A stretch of DNA of 22,508 nt from JANNWF01 sp041675805 (GCA_041675805.1 JBAYTD010000031.1:1-22508); one strand, 5' to 3'; positions 1 through 6,835 are shown, numbered from the stretch's first letter. Numbers and translations are program-made. Notes: generated by a model not told the origin, from the letters alone.

Positions 1-138
1 CTTGCCGCCCCACGAGAAGCGGAAGTGCCACGCCTTTGCACCGGTGGCTGAAACAAAGAGGGAAAGGCCGTCTGTGTCGGCCAGGGTGTAGGGTTTGCCG
101 GTCGCCTTGGCTTGGCGAACCGTAAGGTCCGAAAGCAT
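1..138 (-). CDS. Tyrosine recombinase (P4-type integrase), N-terminal 46 residues, cut by window edge
   Basis: Reading the minus strand from the ATG at 138 gives a protein beginning MLSDLTVRQAKATGKPYTL and continuing through ADTDGLSLFVSATG to a KAWHFRFSW segment before the window ends. This is the Arm-DNA-binding (DUF4102) N-terminus of P4/CP4-57-type integrases, whose pattern is 'LTD..vrqAKp..k.y.LaD..GL.L.V...G.K.W.fRy'. The catalytic domain lies outside the window, so activity cannot be judged. Known role of the family: site-specific integration of islands into the 3' ends of tRNA genes. Here the gene is downstream of, and codirectional with, a tRNA-Gly, the usual tRNA-att-int order. I infer that DNA left of position 1 is an integrated element and DNA right of the tRNA is chromosome. 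Confidence 0.85.
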   Translation of the reverse strand, partial: MLSDLTVRQAKATGKPYTLADTDGLSLFVSATGAKAWHFRFSWGGK

Positions 139-204
139 GATCCCAACTCCTTGAAAGCGAGTTGAGTGCCATGTTTCCCATCGAGCCCCGGCTCCCCCAG
201 CAAC

Positions 205-230
205 AATGCGGAATCGGGAAGCTCCGCATT
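205..230. promoter_or_regulatory. Inverted repeat upstream of integrase
   Basis: AATGCGGA and TCCGCATT form perfect 8-bp arms separated by 10 bases. It lies 67 bases upstream of the integrase ATG. No T-run follows on either strand, so it is more likely an operator or recombinase/excisionase site than a terminator. Inference only. Confidence 0.3.
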
Positions 231-280
231 GAGATGTACCACTTGATGTACCGGTTTTGACCGGCTGTCAGTGGATTTCG

Positions 281-298
281 CTGGACGTCACTGGAACG
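281..298 (+). repeat. Imperfect direct repeat, copy 1 (possible integrase arm-type site)
   Basis: CTGGACGTCACTGGAACG matches the second copy at 344-361 at 15 of 18 positions. A CTGGAAA follows each copy after a short gap. Confidence 0.4.
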
Positions 299-343
299 GA
301 TTCTCTGGAAAAACCGAACCGTGACAATGACTTGCAACACTCC

Positions 344-361
344 ATGGACGTCCTTGGAACG
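344..361 (+). repeat. Imperfect direct repeat, copy 2 (possible integrase arm-type site)
   Basis: ATGGACGTCCTTGGAACG matches copy 1 at 15 of 18 positions. It ends 16 bases before the tRNA 3' CCA end, at the position expected of an arm site flanking the crossover core. Confidence 0.4.
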
Positions 362-377
362 CCCTGGAAAGTTGAAG

Positions 378-451
378 TGGAGCGGGTGAAGGGAATCGAA
401 CCCTCGTCGTAAGCTTGGGAAGCTTCTGCTCTGCCATTGAGCTACACCCGC
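378..451 (-). tRNA. tRNA-Gly (CCC anticodon)
   Basis: The minus strand gives a 74-nt cloverleaf: acceptor stem GCGGGTG paired with CACCCGC, D-arm GCTC...GAGC, anticodon loop TTCCCAA (anticodon CCC), T-arm AGGGTTCGATTCCCTT, and an encoded TCCA 3' end. It reads glycine GGG codons. The 27:43 pair at the top of the anticodon stem is a mismatch; the rest pairs normally. It is divergent from thiS and adjacent to an integrase, so it is the likely island target. Confidence 0.95.
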
Positions 452-509
452 CTGCGAGGGCGATGATAGGCTCGTCGGCCGGGATGCGGCAATCGCGACG
501 AGGGAAATC

Positions 510-710
510 ATGGAGTTGACCATCAACGGGCAGGTGCGGCAGTTCGATGCGATGCCGACGGTGTCCGAGCTGCTTGATCTGCTCGGCCTGGCCGAGCGCC
601 GGCTGGCGGTGGAGGTGAACGGGCGCATCGTGCCGCGCAGCCGGCATGCCGAGGAACGCCTGGCGGCGGGCGATGTGGTCGAACTGGTGCAGGCGATCGG
701 CGGCGGCTGA
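510..710 (+). CDS. thiS: Sulfur carrier protein ThiS
   Basis: A 66-residue beta-grasp, ubiquitin-like protein starting MELTINGQVRQFD and ending in the diagnostic Gly-Gly (QAIGGG). Known role: the C-terminal glycine is adenylated by ThiF and converted to a thiocarboxylate, the sulfur donor for ThiG in forming the thiazole of thiamine. Length matches the family. A GAGG Shine-Dalgarno lies 7 bases before the ATG. It is directly upstream of thiG, its functional partner. I see no TPP riboswitch in the 58 bases between the tRNA and this start, so regulation is not evident. Confidence 0.95.
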   Translation: MELTINGQVRQFDAMPTVSELLDLLGLAERRLAVEVNGRIVPRSRHAEERLAAGDVVELVQAIGGG

Positions 711-711
711 G

Positions 712-734
712 CCGCGCGAGGGCGCATCGCGCGG
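712..734 (+). other. Hairpin in thiS-thiG intergenic region
   Basis: CCGCGCGA / TCGCGCGG form an 8-bp perfect stem with a 7-base loop immediately after the thiS stop. No T-run follows, so it is probably not an intrinsic terminator. It could stabilise the upstream message or mark a processing site. Function is not known. Confidence 0.3.
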
Positions 735-803
735 GTTGCGGGCGGGGCGATCCATTCACTGAAATGGTCGTTAATCGGCGGTTGGTTGGCGATAATGCGT
801 GCC

Positions 804-1610
804 ATGACCGCACCCATCGAAACTTCCGACCCGCTCGTCGTCGCCGGACGACGTTTCCGTTCCCGCCTGCTCACCGGCACCGGCAAGTTCCGCGACCTGG
901 ATGAGACGCGCCGCGCCACCGAGGCCGCCGGTGCCGAGATCGTCACCCTGGCGGTGCGCCGCACGCCGTTCTTCGACGCCGGTGCCGACCGCGCCGCGCC
1001 CGGCCTGCTGGATGTGTTGCCGCCGGACCGCTACACGCTGTTGCCGAACACCGCCGGCTGCTACAGCGCCGAGGACGCCGTGCGCACCTGTCGGCTGGCG
1101 CGCGAACTGCTCGACGGCCATACCCTGGTCAAGCTGGAAGTGCTCGGCGACGCCAAGACCCTGTATCCGGACGTGGTGCAGACCCTGCGCGCGGCGGAAA
1201 CCCTGGTCGCGGAAGGCTTCGAGGTGATGGTGTACACCTCCGACGATCCGATCATCGCCCGCCGGCTGGAGGAAATCGGCTGCGTTGCGGTGATGCCGCT
1301 GGCGGCACCGATCGGTTCCGGGCTGGGCGTGCAGAACAAGTACAACCTGCTGGAAATCGTCGAGAACGCCAGCGTGCCGATCATCGTCGATGCCGGCGTC
1401 GGTACCGCCTCGGATGCCGCCATCGCGATGGAACTGGGCTGCGATGGCGTGCTGATGAACACCGCCATCGCCGGGGCCCGGGATCCGGTGCTGATGGCCG
1501 CTGCCATGCGCAAGGCGGTCGAGGCCGGCCGCGCGGCATTTCTGGCCGGGCGTATTCCGCGTCGTCGCCACGCCCATGCCTCCTCGCCGCTGGACGGGCT
1601 GATCGGATGA
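804..1610 (+). CDS. thiG: Thiazole synthase ThiG
   Basis: A 268-residue TIM-barrel enzyme from this start. Known reaction: condensation of 1-deoxy-D-xylulose 5-phosphate, dehydroglycine and ThiS thiocarboxylate sulfur to the thiazole phosphate. Visible family motifs are LLTGTGKF near the N-terminus, NTAGCYSAEDAVRTCRLARE, the Schiff-base lysine in TLVKLEVLGD, PLAAPIGSGLGVQN, and VDAGVGTASDA near the phosphate site. The start is uncertain: in-frame TTG at 786, ATG at 795 and ATG at 804 are all possible. I chose 804 because homologues begin about 12 residues before the VVAGR(R/H)(F/Y)RSRLL block. No clear Shine-Dalgarno is seen. The stop overlaps the trmB start (ATGA), implying translational coupling. 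Confidence 0.95.
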   Translation: MTAPIETSDPLVVAGRRFRSRLLTGTGKFRDLDETRRATEAAGAEIVTLAVRRTPFFDAGADRAAPGLLDVLPPDRYTLLPNTAGCYSAEDAVRTCRLARELLDGHTLVKLEVLGDAKTLYPDVVQTLRAAETLVAEGFEVMVYTSDDPIIARRLEEIGCVAVMPLAAPIGSGLGVQNKYNLLEIVENASVPIIVDAGVGTASDAAIAMELGCDGVLMNTAIAGARDPVLMAAAMRKAVEAGRAAFLAGRIPRRRHAHASSPLDGLIG

Positions 1611-2332
1611 ATCCGCCTGCGCCGGCCAGTGCCGACGCCGCGCCCGGCGGCAGTCCGCCCGGCCGCCGGCCGTTGCGCAGTTTCGTCCTGCGCACCGGGC
1701 GCATCACGCCGGCGCAGCAGCGCGCCTTCGATCAGCACTGGCCGCGCTACGGACTGGAATACAGCGGCGCGGAGCGCGATTTCGACGCGCAGTTCGGCCG
1801 CCGTGCCGAGCGCGTGCTGGAGATCGGCTTCGGCAATGGCGAGGCGCTGCACCACGCCGCCGCCGCGCAGCCGGAGCGCGACTTCATCGGCATCGAGGTA
1901 CACACGCCGGGCGTCGGCCGGCTGCTGAACGCATTGGCCGCCGACGACCTCGACAACGTGCGCCTCTACCGGCACGACGCGGTCGAGGTTCTGCGCGAGG
2001 AGATCGCCGCGCAGAGCCTGGACGAGGTGCGCATCTACTTCCCCGATCCCTGGCACAAGAAGCGCCACCACAAGCGCCGACTGATCCAGCCGGATTTCGC
2101 CGCCCTGCTGGCCTCGCGCCTGCGCCAGGACGGCCTGCTGCACCTGGCGACCGACTGGGAGCCCTACGCCGAGCACATGATGGACGTGCTCGAAGCGGCA
2201 TCGGACTGGCGCAACCTGGCCGGTCCGCGCGCCGCCTCGGCGCGGCCGGCATGGCGCTTGCCGACGCGCTTCGAGGGGCGCGGCCTGCGCCTGGGCCATC
2301 GTGTGGTCGATCTGCTCTACCGGCGGCTGTGA
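1607..2332 (+). CDS. trmB: tRNA (guanine-N7-)-methyltransferase TrmB
   Basis: A 241-residue class I SAM-dependent methyltransferase that makes m7G46 in the tRNA variable loop. The SAM motif is LEIGFGNGEALHHAA, followed by the acidic ribose-binding segment GIEVHTPGVGRLLN. The family signature is present as RIYFPDPWHKKRHHKRRLIQ, and TDWEPYAEHM completes the C-terminal active-site region. The first 30 residues are Pro/Ala rich and probably disordered. The ATG overlaps the thiG stop, so it is expected to be cotranscribed with thiSG although the pathways are unrelated. Confidence 0.95.
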   Translation: MNPPAPASADAAPGGSPPGRRPLRSFVLRTGRITPAQQRAFDQHWPRYGLEYSGAERDFDAQFGRRAERVLEIGFGNGEALHHAAAAQPERDFIGIEVHTPGVGRLLNALAADDLDNVRLYRHDAVEVLREEIAAQSLDEVRIYFPDPWHKKRHHKRRLIQPDFAALLASRLRQDGLLHLATDWEPYAEHMMDVLEAASDWRNLAGPRAASARPAWRLPTRFEGRGLRLGHRVVDLLYRRL

Positions 2333-2334
2333 CG

Positions 2335-4173
2335 ATGGAGACGATGGCGACCGCCCTGAGCCGGGACATGCTGCTGGCATTCGGCGTGACGGGTTTCGCC
2401 ATGGTCATGTTCATGTGGGAGCGGCTGCGCCCGGACCTCACCGCGCTGCTGGTGCTGGTGGCGCTGGGACTGTTCGACCTGGTGCCGCCGGAGCGGCTGT
2501 TCAGCGGCTTCTCCGGCAACGCCGTGCTGTGCGTGATGGCGACCATGATCATGGGTGCCGGGCTCGATCGCGCCGGCGTGCTGAACCGGCTGGCGATCTG
2601 GCTGCTGCGTGTCTCGCGCGGCGTCGAGCAGCGTCTGGTGCTGGCCACCGCCGGCGTCGCCGGCCTGCTCTCGGCCTTCATGCAGAACCCGTCGATCACC
2701 GCGCTGTTCCTGCCGGTCGCCTCGCGGCTGTCGGCACGCACCGGCGTCGGCATGGCGCGGATGCTGTTCCCGATTGCCGCCTGCGTGATGCTGGGCGGCG
2801 CGCTGAGCATGGTCGGCAGCTCGCCCCTGATCCTGCTCAACGACCTGTTGCTGGCGGCCAACTCCAACCTGCCCTCGGGCGTCGCCACGCTGGAGCCGCT
2901 GCGGATGTTCGCGCCGGCCCCGATCGGCTTCGCCCTGCTGGCGACCGGTCTGGTCTATTTCGGCCTGGCCGGCCGCCGCCTGTTGCGTCGCGGCGAGGAC
3001 AAGGGCGTCACCCCGGCGCGCACGGAAAGCTATTTCGCCCGCACCTACGGCATCGAGGGCGAGGTGTTCGAGCTGACGGTGACGGCGGAAAGCCCGCTGG
3101 TCGGCATGTCGCTGTCGGAGGCCGAGACGCAGCGCGGCGCGCCGCTGCTGCTGGCGCTGAAGACCGGCAACGAATCGCGGCTGGCGGCACCGGGCGACAC
3201 CATGATCTGGGTCGGCAGCGTGCTCGGCGTGCTCGGCCGCCGCGAGGAGGTCGCCGATTACGCACAGAACAACCTGCTGCGCATGCAATCGCGGCTGCGC
3301 CACTTCGCCGACCTGTTCAACCCCAGCCGTGCCGGCATTTCCGAAGCGGTGGTGCCGCCGACCTCGCGCTTCATCGGCCAGACCCAGGACGACCTGCGCC
3401 TGCGCAAGCGCTTCGGCATCAGCCTTCTGGCGATCAATCGCGGCAAGGACGTGTATCGCGAGAACATCCGCGAGATGCCGATCCGCGCCGGTGACCTGCT
3501 GGTCTTCCACAGCATCTGGCGCGACCTGGCGCAGGGCGCGGAGAGCCGCGACTTCGTCGTCGTGACCGACTATCCGAAGGACGAGCAGCGCCCGCACAAG
3601 CTCTGGCACGCGGTGATCGTCTTCGCCCTGGCGATGGGTATGGCGCTGGGCGGCTGGGTGGAGGTGCCGATCGCGCTGACCGCCGGCGTCGTCGGCATGC
3701 TGCTGTTCGGCGTGCTCAACATGGACGAAGCCTACGCCTCGATCAACTGGAAAACCGTGCTGATGATGGCCTGTCTGATCCCGCTGGGCTGGGCGATGGA
3801 CAGCTCCGGCGCGGCGGCCTGGATCGCTTCGGAGGTGTTCACCCGCTTCGGCCAGTTGCCGGTGTGGCTGCTGCAAGCGGCAATGGCGGTGCTGACGACC
3901 TTGTTCAGCCTGATGATCGGCAACGTCGGTGCCACCGTCATCATGGTGCCGATGGCGATCAACCTCGCCATCTCGCATGGCGACTCGCCGCTGCCCTATG
4001 CGCTGATCGTCGCGCTCAGCGCCTCCAACAACTTCGTCAGCGTATCCAACCCGGTGCTGTCGATGATCGCCGGACCGGGCAGCTACCGCAGCCTCGACCT
4101 GCTGCGCGTCGGCCTGCCGCTGTCGGTGCTGTATCTGGCCGTCGTGCTGCTGATGGTCAACCTGCTGTACTGA
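2335..4173 (+). CDS. SLC13-family permease with two RCK_C (TrkA-C) domains
   Basis: A 612-residue inner-membrane transporter. The N-terminal half has hydrophobic helices including the SLC13/ArsB-type re-entrant motif QNPSITALFLPVA. A soluble middle (about residues 215-410) contains two RCK_C-like units: EGEVFELTVTAESPLVGMSL with GDTMIWVGS, and SEAVVPPTSRFIGQT with AGDLLVFHS. The second membrane half repeats the motif as GNVGATVIMVPMA and then SNNFVSVSNP. Related proteins are annotated as anion/sulfate/dicarboxylate permeases, but the substrate cannot be read from sequence. An in-frame ATG at 2251 lies deep inside trmB; the ATG at 2335, two bases after the trmB stop, is preferred, with 2344 as the alternative. 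Confidence 0.9.
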   Translation: METMATALSRDMLLAFGVTGFAMVMFMWERLRPDLTALLVLVALGLFDLVPPERLFSGFSGNAVLCVMATMIMGAGLDRAGVLNRLAIWLLRVSRGVEQRLVLATAGVAGLLSAFMQNPSITALFLPVASRLSARTGVGMARMLFPIAACVMLGGALSMVGSSPLILLNDLLLAANSNLPSGVATLEPLRMFAPAPIGFALLATGLVYFGLAGRRLLRRGEDKGVTPARTESYFARTYGIEGEVFELTVTAESPLVGMSLSEAETQRGAPLLLALKTGNESRLAAPGDTMIWVGSVLGVLGRREEVADYAQNNLLRMQSRLRHFADLFNPSRAGISEAVVPPTSRFIGQTQDDLRLRKRFGISLLAINRGKDVYRENIREMPIRAGDLLVFHSIWRDLAQGAESRDFVVVTDYPKDEQRPHKLWHAVIVFALAMGMALGGWVEVPIALTAGVVGMLLFGVLNMDEAYASINWKTVLMMACLIPLGWAMDSSGAAAWIASEVFTRFGQLPVWLLQAAMAVLTTLFSLMIGNVGATVIMVPMAINLAISHGDSPLPYALIVALSASNNFVSVSNPVLSMIAGPGSYRSLDLLRVGLPLSVLYLAVVLLMVNLLY

Positions 4174-4201
4174 GAGCTTGCGAAAAAAATCGACCATCTG
4201 A

Positions 4202-4246
4202 ATCGGAGCGCGGGGTCAGCATCGGATGCTGACCCCGCGCTCCGAT
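4202..4246. terminator. Perfect 22-bp inverted repeat with 1-base centre, between convergent genes
   Basis: Bases 4202-4223 are exactly complementary to 4225-4246 around a single G at 4224. It lies 28 bases after the permease stop and 11 bases beyond the stop of the minus-strand remnant at 4258, so a bidirectional terminator is plausible. There is no T-run directly after it on the plus strand. On the minus strand seven T (4182-4188) begin 13 bases beyond the stem. The perfection of the arms is unusual for a plain terminator and could instead mark a REP/MITE-like element. Confidence 0.5.
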
Positions 4247-4257
4247 ATGGAAGGTTT

Positions 4258-4469
4258 TCACCGAGTGGCCGGATCCTTCTCAGGAGACTTGGGGAGGAGG
4301 CGGACAATGGCAGCAGCGTACTGGGTAAGTCCGGTTGTTCCGCCATTATAGTAACCCCCAAAAAGAATGGTTTTGCCGTCCGAAGTCATGCCCATGACAT
4401 TGCGAACATATCTTTGGGATTTCCAGGTATTCCCATTCACGATGGAGCAGTTTGCAAAACCCCACTTGT
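4258..4469 (-). pseudogene. 3' fragment of an unknown gene, truncated at an IS junction
   Basis: The minus strand has an open frame ending at the TGA at 4258-4260. Its readable part runs from about CDKWGFANCSIVNG through VMGMTSDGKTILFGGYYN to AAAIVRLLPKSPEKDPATR. The SDGKTILFGG segment resembles one blade of a beta-propeller or kelch-like repeat, but I cannot name a family. Toward its 5' side the frame runs into sequence that is antisense to a transposase, so the natural N-terminus is gone. Base composition is lower in GC than the neighbours. The exact breakpoint, about 4455-4490, cannot be fixed by eye. Confidence 0.55.
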
Positions 4470-4688
4470 CACAAGGCGCAGCACAACCGCCCGTTGACCA
4501 ATCAGCAGAAGACTTGGAACCACCTGTGCGGCAAGGTGCGCGCACGGGTGGAGCATGTGTTTGCACGGATCGACCTGTTCCGTCGCCATCAACCGTTGTT
4601 CTGCACGGGGTTGGCGCGAGGGGAGTGCTGCATCGGCCTGATCAATCTGACCCACAACCTGCGCCGTTTGATGACGATGCGTCGTTAG
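4470..4688 (+). pseudogene. IS5-family transposase, C-terminal remnant
   Basis: The plus frame from about 4470 to the TAG at 4686-4688 reads HNRPLTNQQKTWNHL, then GKVRARVEHVFARIDLFRR, then GLARGECCIGLINLTHNLRR. The blocks RARVEHVF (around the last catalytic Glu of the DDE triad) and IGL.NL..NLRRL are typical of the C-terminal end of IS5-family DDE transposases. Roughly 70 of an expected 300 or so residues remain, and there is no upstream DDE sequence, so it is dead. It abuts the broken gene at 4258, which suggests insertion followed by deletion across the junction. Confidence 0.7.
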
Positions 4689-4899
4689 GCGGCGGCGGAG
4701 TGTTGAACGGAGTGGCCAGACAGGCCGGCCGAAGGTCGGAAAGAGGTCCAGGCATCGACGAGAGACGGCTGCGGCAGTGATCCGAGACGAAGCAAGCGCC
4801 TCGTGACAATGCGCAGACAGGGATCAAGCGGCTGATCGGCGTTGATGATCGGCCGTCAGGGAGATGGAAGGTGGTTTTTCAAACCGCTTCTTGGGTCAT
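4689..4899. mobile_element. Non-coding tail downstream of IS5 remnant
   Basis: No gene is supported in these 211 bases. They probably include the right end of the former IS. GGTTT-TTC-AAACC near 4872-4884 is a small hairpin that could lie near the IS end or act as a weak terminator for the Rieske gene reading leftward. I could not find a matching left inverted repeat, consistent with loss of the left part of the element. Confidence 0.35.
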
Positions 4900-5259
4900 T
4901 CATAGGCTCTGAGCGCAGTCGTCGGCCATCCACACCTGGCCATCGGCGCAGTGCACCGACAGCGCGCGCAGGCGGTCGCCGCGACAGGGGCCGGCGACGC
5001 AGCGGCCGTCGAACTCGAAGCTGGCACCGTGGGCGGCGCAGATCAGCAGGCCCTTCTCCAGCAGGAAGCGTCCGGGTGCCCAGTTCAGCGGCCGGCCGGC
5101 GTGCGGGCAGACGTTGTGGAAGGCGTGGACTGCTTCGCCTTGGCGCAGCAATACCAAGGAGTCGGCCTCCGGGCCGGGCAGGACGGCTTCCAGCGCGCCG
5201 CCATCGGGGATGTCGTCGATCCGGCACAGGGCCGGCGGGGTGGGGCGGGTCACGTCCAA
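4900..5259 (-). CDS. Small Rieske [2Fe-2S] domain protein
   Basis: A 119-residue protein made of one Rieske domain. Both cluster motifs are intact: C51-P-H53 in NVCPHAGRPLNW and C74-x2-H77 in ICAAHGASFEFDG, followed by GRCVAGPC. No signal peptide or membrane helix is present, so it is a cytoplasmic ferredoxin-like electron carrier of the NirD/BphF-like single-domain group. Partner oxygenase or reductase genes are not nearby, so its role is open. The start is chosen as TTG at 5259 because AGGA lies 6 bases upstream; GTG at 5253 is the alternative. It is transcribed toward the IS scar and diverges from the small membrane protein at 5400. Confidence 0.85.
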   Translation of the reverse strand: MDVTRPTPPALCRIDDIPDGGALEAVLPGPEADSLVLLRQGEAVHAFHNVCPHAGRPLNWAPGRFLLEKGLLICAAHGASFEFDGRCVAGPCRGDRLRALSVHCADGQVWMADDCAQSL

Positions 5260-5399
5260 GTCGTTCCTGCGTCATTGCGCCTGTCGCGCCGGCCATGGTG
5301 CCAGATGCGCCGTGCTTACCGCATCATTCAGCCATTCGCGCGCTATCCTGAGCGCAAAGGCGTGATGACGCCCGTCCCTTTCGCCGCACAGGAATGCCC

Positions 5400-5657
5400 A
5401 TGCGCGTGATGTTCACCGGCTTCTCTCCTCCCCGCCATCCGCTGGCGCGCGCCGCCCTGGGGCTGGGCGCGCTGGTGTTGATCGGCGTGTTCTCGGTGAT
5501 CGGTCTGGCGGTGGCCAGCCTCGCCGTGCTCGCCTTCACCGGCCGCTCGCTGTGGCAGCGGCTGCGCGGTGCGCCGACCCGGCGGCCGCATGATCCGCGC
5601 ATCATCGAGGGCGAGTTCGAGATCGTCCAGCCGGGCCGGCTGCCGCGTTCGCGCTGA
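5400..5657 (+). CDS. Small membrane protein of unknown function
   Basis: An 85-residue protein with one long hydrophobic stretch (about residues 18-48, possibly two closely packed helices) and then a basic, arginine-rich segment. The tail IIEGEFEIVQPGRLPRSR resembles the acidic 'IIEGE' ending seen in other small inner-membrane proteins. I do not recognise a named family. ATG at 5400 is preferred over ATG at 5394 because AGGA at 5390-5393 has proper spacing only for the former. It is 9 bases upstream of the FAH-family gene and probably in the same transcript. Confidence 0.7.
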   Translation: MRVMFTGFSPPRHPLARAALGLGALVLIGVFSVIGLAVASLAVLAFTGRSLWQRLRGAPTRRPHDPRIIEGEFEIVQPGRLPRSR

Positions 5658-5666
5658 TCGCCGGCC

Positions 5667-6365
5667 GTGACCTATCTGTTTGAGCCGCCGCCGCCGCCCT
5701 CGCTGGCGGTGACCGGCCACGACGCCCGCTTCCCGGTCCATCGCATCTATTGCGTCGGGCGCAATTTCGTCGAGCATGCGCGCGAGATGGGTGCGGAGGT
5801 GGCGGCCGAAGCGCCGGTTTTCTTCTGCAAGCCGGCCGACGCCATCGTCCCCGGCGGCGGCGAAGTGCCGTACCCGCCGGGCACCGCCGATCTGCATCAC
5901 GAAGTGGAACTGGTGGTGGCGCTGGGCACCGATGCGCCGGCCGGCGAACTGGATCGCGCCGCCGCGCAGGCGCTGGTTTTCGGCTACACGGTTGGCCTTG
6001 ATCTGACCCGCCGCGACCTCCAGGCCGAGGCCAAGGCGCGGCGGCTGCCCTGGGATGTCGCCAAGGCGTTTGATCATTCCGCGCCGATCGGCGAACTGCT
6101 GCCGGTGGCGCAGGCCGGCCCGCTCGGCCTGCGCTACCTGTGGCTGCAAGTGAACGGTGTGCTGCGCCAGAACGCGCCGCTCGACGAGATGGTGCACGAC
6201 GTGCCGGCGGTGATCGTCGCGCTGTCGCGGCTGTTCGCCCTGCGCGCCGGCGACCTCGTGTTCATGGGCACGCCGGCCGGCGTCGCGGCGCTGGCGCGCG
6301 GCGACCGCTTCCATGCCGGCATCGACGGCTGGTGCGAATTGCAAGGAAGTATCGCCTCGGGCTGA
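5667..6365 (+). CDS. Fumarylacetoacetate hydrolase (FAH) family protein
   Basis: A 232-residue single FAH domain, the size of YcgM/FAHD1 or fumarylpyruvate hydrolases. Motifs in order are YCVGRNFVEHAREMG, FFCKPADAIV, HHEVELVVALG, GYTVGLDLTRRDLQ, AKAFDHSAPIG, and GDLVFMGTPAGV. By family analogy E79, E81 and D112 bind Mg2+/Mn2+. Such enzymes cleave carbon-carbon bonds in acylpyruvates or decarboxylate oxaloacetate; the substrate cannot be settled here since no aromatic catabolic genes are adjacent. The start is GTG at 5667 with no obvious Shine-Dalgarno, probably relying on coupling to the gene ending 9 bases before. A run of proline codons follows the start (residues 7-11). Confidence 0.9.
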   Translation: MTYLFEPPPPPSLAVTGHDARFPVHRIYCVGRNFVEHAREMGAEVAAEAPVFFCKPADAIVPGGGEVPYPPGTADLHHEVELVVALGTDAPAGELDRAAAQALVFGYTVGLDLTRRDLQAEAKARRLPWDVAKAFDHSAPIGELLPVAQAGPLGLRYLWLQVNGVLRQNAPLDEMVHDVPAVIVALSRLFALRAGDLVFMGTPAGVAALARGDRFHAGIDGWCELQGSIASG

Positions 6366-6390
6366 CCCTGTCCGCCGGCTCCGGTAGAGT
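6362..6390 (+). promoter_or_regulatory. Candidate sigma70-type promoter for mscL
   Basis: CTGACC (6362-6367) and TAGAGT (6385-6390) are separated by 17 bases, each matching the consensus at 4 of 6 positions. The predicted transcript would start near 6397 and carry a small hairpin (6398-6413, 6-bp stem, ATTC loop, then TTT) before the mscL Shine-Dalgarno region. The -35 overlaps the stop of the preceding gene. Confidence 0.35.
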
Positions 6391-6433
6391 TCACCTCCGC
6401 AGCATTCGCTGCGTTTCCCGTCCCGGAGTTCCC

Positions 6434-6835
6434 ATGAGTCTGTTAAGCGAATTCAAGACCTTCGCCATGCGCGGCAATGTCGTCGACCTGGCGGTCGGCG
6501 TGGTGATCGGCGCGGCGTTCGGCAAGATCGTCTCTGCCCTGGTCGATGGCCTGATCATGCCGGTGGTAGGCGTCCTGGTGGGCGGCGTCAACTTCTCCGA
6601 CCTCGCCATCACCCTGAAAGAGGGCAGCGAGGGCGTCGAGCCGGTGCTGCTCACGTACGGCGCGTTCATCCAGACCGTGGTCGACTTCACCATCATCGCC
6701 TTCGCCATCTTCATCGCCATCAAGGCGATCAATTCGCTCAAGCGCGAAGAGGAAGCCGCGCCGGAAGCGCCGGCCGAGCCCAGCGACGAAGTGAAGCTGC
6801 TGACCGAAATCCGCGACGCGCTGAAGACGCGCTGA
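6434..6835 (+). CDS. mscL: Large-conductance mechanosensitive channel MscL
   Basis: A 133-residue inner-membrane protein that forms a pentameric emergency-release channel opened by membrane tension in hypo-osmotic shock. It starts MSLLSEFKTFAMRGNVVDLAVG (N-terminal amphipathic helix and signature), has TM1 through GVVIGAAFGKIVSALVDGLI with the small-residue pore constriction, a periplasmic loop, TM2 at about residues 76-99 (FIQTVVDFTIIAFAIFIAIK), and a C-terminal charged helix ending LLTEIRDAL. Length is typical. Start chosen from the conserved N-terminus; a GGAG precedes it by a short gap. Confidence 0.97.
   Translation: MSLLSEFKTFAMRGNVVDLAVGVVIGAAFGKIVSALVDGLIMPVVGVLVGGVNFSDLAITLKEGSEGVEPVLLTYGAFIQTVVDFTIIAFAIFIAIKAINSLKREEEAAPEAPAEPSDEVKLLTEIRDALKTR

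Larger units (their letters stand above)
139..377. other. Probable attachment (att) region between integrase and tRNA-Gly
   Basis: No coding sequence is supported in these 239 bases. They contain an 8-bp inverted repeat (205-212 / 223-230), a short direct repeat GATGTACC (233-240 and 245-252), and a longer imperfect direct repeat (281-298 and 344-361, extended by a CTGGAAA at 304-310 and 364-370). This density of short repeats between an integrase and its tRNA target is typical of att arm-type integrase sites and of int/excisionase operators. The crossover core is expected in the tRNA 3' end (about 378-400). Assignment is by context only. Confidence 0.5.

Noticed and set aside
452..509. TPP riboswitch upstream of thiS
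   Set aside because: The space is only 58 bases and lacks the conserved CTGAGA and ACCYTTGAACCTGA-type elements.
2317..4197. Long open frame (626 codons) on the minus strand opposite the permease
   Set aside because: Gln/His/Arg-rich translation typical of an antisense shadow in high-GC DNA; the plus strand encodes a clear SLC13 protein.
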